Below, piece after piece: positions 25,829 to 32,441 of a stretch of 32,441 nucleotides of DNA. The DNA is from an uncultured Bdellovibrionales bacterium (GTDB lineage: Bacteria > Bdellovibrionota > Bdellovibrionia > Bdellovibrionales > UBA1609): the NCBI GenBank assembly GCA_937936325.1, contig CALGWV010000136.1, positions 1-32,441 of the forward strand, read 5' to 3'. The notes under the pieces are model-generated. The model saw only the letters and a program-made list of their open reading frames with translations, ran no database searches and was not told the origin of the DNA. The translations under genes were made by a program, and so were the position numbers. Numbering within the stretch: the stretch's first letter is position 1; the number at the start of each line of letters is the position of its first letter.

Positions 25829-27304
25829 ATGAAAATTTTAGGTATTAATAAATTAGGTTGGAATATAGAGCTCTTAGAAATTGAAACCACTTTTTTACGT
25901 GGTCGCCCCATTATTCAAATAGTGGGCTTACCCGATGTCCATGTGAAAGAGGGGCTCTTAAGGATGAGGTCCGCATTGGAGCATCAGGGTTATGCTTGGT
26001 CTTCGACCAAACAAGTTTTGATTAATTTGTTACCTCAAAAACTTAAGAAGCTCGGATTAGGTTTGGAGCTCTCAATGTGCCTTTCTTATTTGATAAAGTC
26101 TGGACAAATTAATGAGCCACCCAAAACAGCTGATAAAAATTTTCTTGTGGTCGGAGAACTAGGCCTTGAAGGAGATATTAAAACCCCATCAATATTAGAG
26201 TCCTTAACACCTGAACAATTTTCAGGAACTCTTATCACTGGATTTGGGGTAGAGCTTAAAGTCCCGGCCTGTAGATTTAAAAATATAGGAGAGCTCAAAG
26301 ACCCTGAAAAATGGATTCTTGAGGAACCTCAAAAAAAAAGAACGTCTCTCAGTTTTCTAAAAGCGACACCACCGCAAGATGATAAGGACTGGCCCACATC
26401 AATGAAGCGGCAGATGAACTTACTCGCTTTAGGTAAGCATTCCGCTTTACTTGCGGGTCCAGCAGGTCATGGGAAAAGCACTTTCTTAAAATCTCTTTGG
26501 AGTCAGTTACCTCAGCCCCAAGCTGAAGATTATAATGACTGGCTCCGCCTAGAATACGATATACCTGAAATGAAACATCTGAATTGGGCTCCCCTTGTCG
26601 CCCCACACCACAGCATAACGGCAACGGGTTTAACTGGAGGCGGACCTCAGTGCCAACCCGGTGAGATCAGCCGTGCTCACAAAGGACTTTTAGTTTTGGA
26701 TGAGCTATTAGAGTTTCAACCCAAAGTTCTTGAAAGTTTGCGAGAGCCCATTGAAGAAAAAAAAATACGACTCACAAGAGGGGCACAGAGTAAAACTTGG
26801 CCTTGTGATTTCCAGTGTTTAGCCACAACAAACTTATGCCCTTGTGGAAAGTGGATGCCTGGGCAAAATGTCTATTGCGGACGAAGCCTAGGGAGGTGTA
26901 AATCTTATTTAAACCGTCTTTCCGGACCTCTTTTAGATCGTTTTGAAATTCTGATATTTTTTAATCAAAAAATTTTTCATAACTTCGAAGAAAATAACCC
27001 ATTGAAACCCACAGAAGTCAAAACACAAGAATCACTTAAGGAGGCCATTAACTTTAAGGAACAAAGACTTAAGGAAGATATGAGAACGATCTGTGAAACT
27101 GAAAATAAGTCCACCCATATCGCCGCCAAGGATCTCAAGTTTTATATGACAGGCATAAGCTCAGCTCGACGTCTTAAGGCCTTTAAAAATATTTCAAGAA
27201 GCCTCGCAGATCTGGATTTAAGTGACACAATTAAGCCTAAGCATATGGATGAAGCCTATACTTATAGCATTGAAAACTTTGAACAGCTCCAAAAAATGAG
27301 CTAG
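25829..27304 (+). CDS. ComM/YifB-like Mg-chelatase-type AAA ATPase
   Basis: GPAGHGKST Walker A, GLLVLDELLEFQPKVLESLREPIEEKKIRLTRG, ATTNLCPCG, YLNRLSGPLLDRFEI. Confidence 0.92.
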   Translation: MKILGINKLGWNIELLEIETTFLRGRPIIQIVGLPDVHVKEGLLRMRSALEHQGYAWSSTKQVLINLLPQKLKKLGLGLELSMCLSYLIKSGQINEPPKTADKNFLVVGELGLEGDIKTPSILESLTPEQFSGTLITGFGVELKVPACRFKNIGELKDPEKWILEEPQKKRTSLSFLKATPPQDDKDWPTSMKRQMNLLALGKHSALLAGPAGHGKSTFLKSLWSQLPQPQAEDYNDWLRLEYDIPEMKHLNWAPLVAPHHSITATGLTGGGPQCQPGEISRAHKGLLVLDELLEFQPKVLESLREPIEEKKIRLTRGAQSKTWPCDFQCLATTNLCPCGKWMPGQNVYCGRSLGRCKSYLNRLSGPLLDRFEILIFFNQKIFHNFEENNPLKPTEVKTQESLKEAINFKEQRLKEDMRTICETENKSTHIAAKDLKFYMTGISSARRLKAFKNISRSLADLDLSDTIKPKHMDEAYTYSIENFEQLQKMS

Positions 27305-27361
27305 ACACTGCTGAAGCAGGTTTGATGGGTTTTCCCTCGCCACTTATCCGCGGATCTGGGG
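27300..27361 (+). repeat. Solo half-copy of long-hairpin element C
   Basis: GCTAGACACTGCTGAAGCAGGTTTGATGGGTTTTCCCTCGCCACTTATCCGCGGATCTGGG matches 10181-10243. Confidence 0.9.
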
Positions 27362-27441
27362 CAGGATGGCCACTCTATGATGCCGAGCCAGATTGCAAAA
27401 CTCAAAAGATCCAGATAGATTGAAGATCTACTTAATACTGA

Positions 27442-27515
27442 GGTGGTGTAGCCAAGTGGTTAGGCAGCGGCCTGCAAAGCCGTCTACGCCGGTTCGAGTC
27501 CGGCCACCACCTCCA
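27442..27515 (+). tRNA. tRNA-Cys (anticodon GCA), CCA encoded
   Basis: GGTGGTGTAGCCAAGTGGTTAGGCAGCGGCCTGCAAAGCCGTCTACGCCGGTTCGAGTCCGGCCACCACCTCCA. Confidence 0.97.
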
Positions 27516-27623
27516 AATCATTTCAATATTCATTTTGACACCAAATGAATCTCATTCTTTAAATGCTCAAATCAGTGACAGCTTCTTAAATTTATATATT
27601 ATAGCGATTTAATAATGACTTAA

Positions 27624-28742
<1,119 letters not shown>

Positions 28743-28779
28743 ATCCACAACAAATAAGTTAATTTGGAATAAAGGGTTC

Positions 28780-28946
28780 TATACTGAACGCACTTAGGTT
28801 CTCCCTGTTTCTGAGAAGTGCTTTTTGATCAAATTTAATTTGATCACCTTCAAATGTGCTAGGGCAAGTATTTCAGGCTCTCGCATCAAATTTGATTAAA
28901 AAATCACTTCCTCAGAAATAAGGAGAACCTAAGTGCGCCCAGTATA
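28780..28946. repeat. Long-hairpin element A, copy 3 (core inverted relative to copies 1 and 2)
   Basis: TATACTGAACGCACTTAGGTTCTCCCTGTTTCTGAG arms; core AAGTATTTCAGGCTCTCGCATCAAATTTGATTAAAAAATCACTT is the reverse complement of the copy 1 core. Confidence 0.93.
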
Positions 28947-28978
28947 TATGAGAACCTAAAATTTAATTGAGGATCATC

Positions 28979-29809
28979 ATGAAAATTAACGAAACGAAAT
29001 CCATCAAAACATTTGGTGGAGCCACAAAGTACTTTGAACATGCTTCGGGTATAACAAAAACTCAGATGAAATTTTCAACGTTTCTCCCAGAACAAAAAGT
29101 GGAGAATGCCATCATATGGTTATCGGGCCTGACCTGTACTGAAGAAAATTTTATAACAAAAGCTGGGTCTCAAAAACTCTTAAAAGATTCTAAAACTATG
29201 ATCATTTGCCCTGATACCAGTCCAAGAGGTTTAGATCTACCAGGAGAACATGAGTCCTATGATTTTGGCAGTGGCGCTGGGTTTTACATAAACTCCTTAA
29301 CCGAAGGCTATAAAGATCATTACAATATGTATGATTATATCAAAGATGAAATTGTCACAATTTTAAAAGAGCATTTTAAAGTCAAAAATATTTCTATCAT
29401 GGGTCACTCTATGGGTGGCCACGGGGCCCTTGTCCTAGGTCTAAGAGAAAAAAAACTTTTTAAATCTGTCTCCGCTTTCTCACCAATTGTGAATCCGCTC
29501 CAGTCCCCATGGGGACAAAAAGCATTTAAGGGCTATCTGGGTGAAGAGCTCACCGGCGCAAGGCTCTTTGATACAACAGAACTCATTAACAGTGGAGTCA
29601 TTAGAAAAGACACTCTTCTGGTTGACCAAGGGACTGACGATGAGTTTTTAAAAGAAAACTTACTCACAAGCCACCTCTCTCAAGCCTGCGAGCAAGCTGG
29701 TCAAAAATTAGAAGTAAAATACCGCGAAGGCTACAATCATAGCTATTTTTATATTTCAACATTTATTGATGAACATATAGAGTTTCACTTAAAGGCCTTA
29801 GAGGCTTAA
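28979..29809 (+). CDS. fghA: S-formylglutathione hydrolase
   Basis: WLSGLTCTEENFITKAGSQ, DTSPRGLDLPGE, SIMGHSMGGHGALVLGLR, FSPIVNPLQSPWGQKAF. Confidence 0.96.
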   Translation: MKINETKSIKTFGGATKYFEHASGITKTQMKFSTFLPEQKVENAIIWLSGLTCTEENFITKAGSQKLLKDSKTMIICPDTSPRGLDLPGEHESYDFGSGAGFYINSLTEGYKDHYNMYDYIKDEIVTILKEHFKVKNISIMGHSMGGHGALVLGLREKKLFKSVSAFSPIVNPLQSPWGQKAFKGYLGEELTGARLFDTTELINSGVIRKDTLLVDQGTDDEFLKENLLTSHLSQACEQAGQKLEVKYREGYNHSYFYISTFIDEHIEFHLKALEA

Positions 29810-29820
29810 AACCCAGAACC

Positions 29821-29899
29821 AAGGCGGCACCACTCATGTTGGGGGCTGTAAAATCATACTGATTTTATACAAGCCTCCCTTTTGAACTAGGTGCTGCTT
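29821..29899. terminator. Stem-loop between convergent genes, possible bidirectional terminator
   Basis: AAGGCGGCACC / GGTGCTGCTT outer arms; GGGGGCTGTAAAATCA / TGATTTTATACAAGCCTCCC inner arms. Confidence 0.5.
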
Positions 29900-29960
29900 A
29901 ATCCCTGTATACCTTGATTAAAACCACTCTCTACAAGAAACGTATCAAATCCGTGATCAC

Positions 29961-32132
29961 TTATTTAAAAATTTCTGAAAAGCTAAGATCTTCACCTTCT
30001 AGAACATACAGTACTGTTTTTAGATTGGACGTCGATTTAAGCAGGTTTATGTAATAGTCCTGATACTCTTTACTGTCTTCAGGAGTTTTCAATCCTAAAA
30101 ATACAATTTCTGAATTTCTAGATTTTTCTTGTATAATACTAAACGGATCTAAATGGCTATCAATGTAGATCTCTTGGTGAGCAGGGATTCGACTGCTACT
30201 AATAAAGTTTTCCAAACTCTTTTCAATTCCGGCTTTGTCTTTTTCGTTTTTAGCGATTGACCTTAAAACTAAGTTGGCTTTTTTCCATTTTTTTGACGTC
30301 TTCAGCATATAGGCCAGAGTCAACATGAGATTGACGTTTTCACCACTGCCACGCCACCAGATATCAATACTGCTTCCGCCTCTTTGCATGACTTGTTCCG
30401 TGGTAGAGCTATCTTTAGCAATAACAATGTTTTTCTTTCTTTTGTAAGTTGTGTCAATAATTTTTATGTACTCATCTAATTTTGAGATATCTGATGTGTC
30501 CCCCAAAAGAACTGTATTTGGTTTAATCTCACCAAGTCCATAGGTGTTGATCAGCTCTTTAGCACCTTCGTAAATAGAGTGGGCCTCTATTACTTTCGTT
30601 AAAGAGAGCACTCCCTGTTTTTTCAAAAATGCTCTTGTGGAGTCTTCAAAGGAGAACAGCTTTTCAGGATTAATGTCTTTTTCAGTAATAATGGAGGCCA
30701 CTGTCATAAAACCTTTTTGATGACTGATTTGATAGGCTAAGTCTATAAGATGAAATCTAGATTTAGGGGCACCACTTAAAATCAAAAAGTTGGGCCTCCA
30801 ATTACGAGCATCTTTTGAAAGCTCATTTAATGTATAAATAGACTCTCTGGCCACACGCATAGTTAACCCAGTTCTAATATCTGAGTGCTTGGATTGAACA
30901 TTTCTACGTTTTATAAAATAGTAAACACCAACGATGGCAGCTAGAGCCACAAACGTGGCTCCTGAATCAATCATGAACATGGCTCCAAAGCATAAGAATG
31001 CCCCTAGCAGTGAAACAAACCATGAAATTCGAAAAGTGGGTCTCCACGAGGGATTATCAAGTAGACCCTCTAGCCCTGAAACAAGATTTAGAGCCCCGTA
31101 AGAAGTCAGAAAAAACATAGATAATATTGTAGCGATTGAATTTAAATCCCCTAACAAAACCCCTAAACCCGCAATAACAAAAGAGACCACCGTTGCAGCT
31201 CTGGGGTCATTACTTTCTTTTGATCCCTTAGCTAAAAACGCAGGCAGGACCTTATCCTTGGCCAAGGCTTGCATGGTTCTAGGCGCCCCTAAAAGGGCAC
31301 CCATTGCACTGGAAAGCGTGGCTCCCCAGAGACCTATAAAAATAATTATGGAAACTGCGGCCACACTCGTCATAACAAGTGAGTTTGTGATAAGCACATC
31401 AGTCGGAGCCAAAGTCGATAACATATAAGCCGAAAACATATAAACAACATAACCCACAACAACGGCAGCAATTGTAGCCACCGGAAGGGCTTTTCGAGGG
31501 TTTTTCAAATCCCCCGACATGGAAATACCCGCTTCAATCCCCGTCACAGCAGGGAAGAAGACTGCAAAAATCTCCCAAAACCCAAAACTTCGCACAATAG
31601 ATTCTGGCGCGTTGCCCACCTCCGGAAGAGGAGTCCCAAACCAAAAAGAAAGTAAAGACAAAACAATAAGTGCTAAAATAAAAATCTGCATTTTTAATGC
31701 TAAATCTGATGAAAAAAACGTCACTGCCGTGAGAAAAACCAATGTCCCAAAGGCCACAGTGGTTATGGGCAGGCTAGGAAAAAAAAGCTGCAAAGACTCC
31801 GCAAAACCCACAACATAAAATGAAATTCCCAAGGCTTGAGCTAAATACAAAGGTAGACCTACAGCGGCCCCAGGCTCTACCCCAAAACATCTTGAAATTA
31901 AATAATAAGATCCTCCAGCACCCAGCTCTGTATTTGTCGCTGTGGATGAAATCGAAAGTGCAGTTATAAAAGTGATCACAGATGAAAGGGTAATAATGAG
32001 AAAGGTGGTACTTAAACCCGCCTGACCAATCACCCAGCCTAGTCTTAAAAATAAGATCACACCTAGAATTGTGAGAATACTAGGGACAAAAACCCCTTTA
32101 AAAGCCCCAAATTTATTTGCGTCGCTACTCAT
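29961..32132 (-). CDS. APC-superfamily transporter, SLC12/cation-chloride-cotransporter-like
   Basis: FGAFKGVFVPSILTILGVILFLRLGWVIGQAGL, ELGAGGSYYLISRCFGVEPGAAVGLPLYLAQALGISFYVVGFAE, TGIEAGISMSGDLKNPRKALP; long C-terminal cytosolic domain. Confidence 0.9.
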   Translation of the reverse strand: MSSDANKFGAFKGVFVPSILTILGVILFLRLGWVIGQAGLSTTFLIITLSSVITFITALSISSTATNTELGAGGSYYLISRCFGVEPGAAVGLPLYLAQALGISFYVVGFAESLQLFFPSLPITTVAFGTLVFLTAVTFFSSDLALKMQIFILALIVLSLLSFWFGTPLPEVGNAPESIVRSFGFWEIFAVFFPAVTGIEAGISMSGDLKNPRKALPVATIAAVVVGYVVYMFSAYMLSTLAPTDVLITNSLVMTSVAAVSIIIFIGLWGATLSSAMGALLGAPRTMQALAKDKVLPAFLAKGSKESNDPRAATVVSFVIAGLGVLLGDLNSIATILSMFFLTSYGALNLVSGLEGLLDNPSWRPTFRISWFVSLLGAFLCFGAMFMIDSGATFVALAAIVGVYYFIKRRNVQSKHSDIRTGLTMRVARESIYTLNELSKDARNWRPNFLILSGAPKSRFHLIDLAYQISHQKGFMTVASIITEKDINPEKLFSFEDSTRAFLKKQGVLSLTKVIEAHSIYEGAKELINTYGLGEIKPNTVLLGDTSDISKLDEYIKIIDTTYKRKKNIVIAKDSSTTEQVMQRGGSSIDIWWRGSGENVNLMLTLAYMLKTSKKWKKANLVLRSIAKNEKDKAGIEKSLENFISSSRIPAHQEIYIDSHLDPFSIIQEKSRNSEIVFLGLKTPEDSKEYQDYYINLLKSTSNLKTVLYVLEGEDLSFSEIFK

Positions 32133-32441
32133 GTTTTTTCCTGTATTAATTTAAGAGAACAAACTCTTTCACCAAATAATATGTAAAAGTCTGGCTCTCT
32201 AAGCATAAAATCTTTAGACTAAAAAATCACCTACTTTGGCTCCGATGAAAAGGCCTAGGAAACTTAAATCATTGTGATGGATATATATTCTATGCGCATT
32301 CATAAAACAATGGACAAGCTCGGCTTAAACTACAAGTGATAGGACATATTCTTGCACTTTAAGATGACTTGTGAAGTAATGAACTATGTCTAAAATTATA
32401 TTTTTTATATTCCTCTACAGTTCACATGGACAAACTGCCCC

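Noticed and set aside
32386-32441. Start of a possible CDS (MSKIIFFIFLYSSHGQTA...) running off the window end
   Set aside because: Only ~18 codons visible and no clear SD; cannot be supported.

Overview
AT-rich bacterial chromosomal window. Several proteins look Bdellovibrionota-like to me, but that is an impression and not a search result. The core content is mostly housekeeping: tRNA-Leu(UAG), folD-gcvT-gcvH, an EF-G gene, an RDD/rhomboid pair, an S41-type protease, a Fis-type HTH protein, a CrcB/Fluc-like protein, a DAACS symporter, a HAD hydrolase, a Xer-type recombinase, a ComM-like ATPase, tRNA-Cys(GCA), the formaldehyde-detoxification pair (class III ADH and S-formylglutathione hydrolase) and an SLC12-like transporter. 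Four parts look most worth follow-up. (1) A compact chain at 3.6-6.6 kb encodes four tandem KGQ-type prepilin-like proteins, one of them (53 aa) missing from the ORF track, followed by a CpaB/SAF-like protein and a PEGA-like membrane protein, with no Tad ATPase or peptidase nearby. (2) A roughly 165-bp long-hairpin element occurs three times, with compensatory arm changes and a conserved loop. Two further unrelated long-hairpin elements are present, one with a solo half-copy that supplies the stop codon of the ComM-like gene. (3) A 604-aa lipoprotein combines TSP1-like repeats with a vWA/MIDAS domain and sits next to a GspG C-terminal-like protein. (4) A lipoprotein pair lies behind a -24/-12 (sigma-54 type) promoter with an upstream TGT-N11-ACA palindrome, beside a decayed ISL3-like insertion sequence. 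No CRISPR array, rRNA or complete autonomous transposon was seen.
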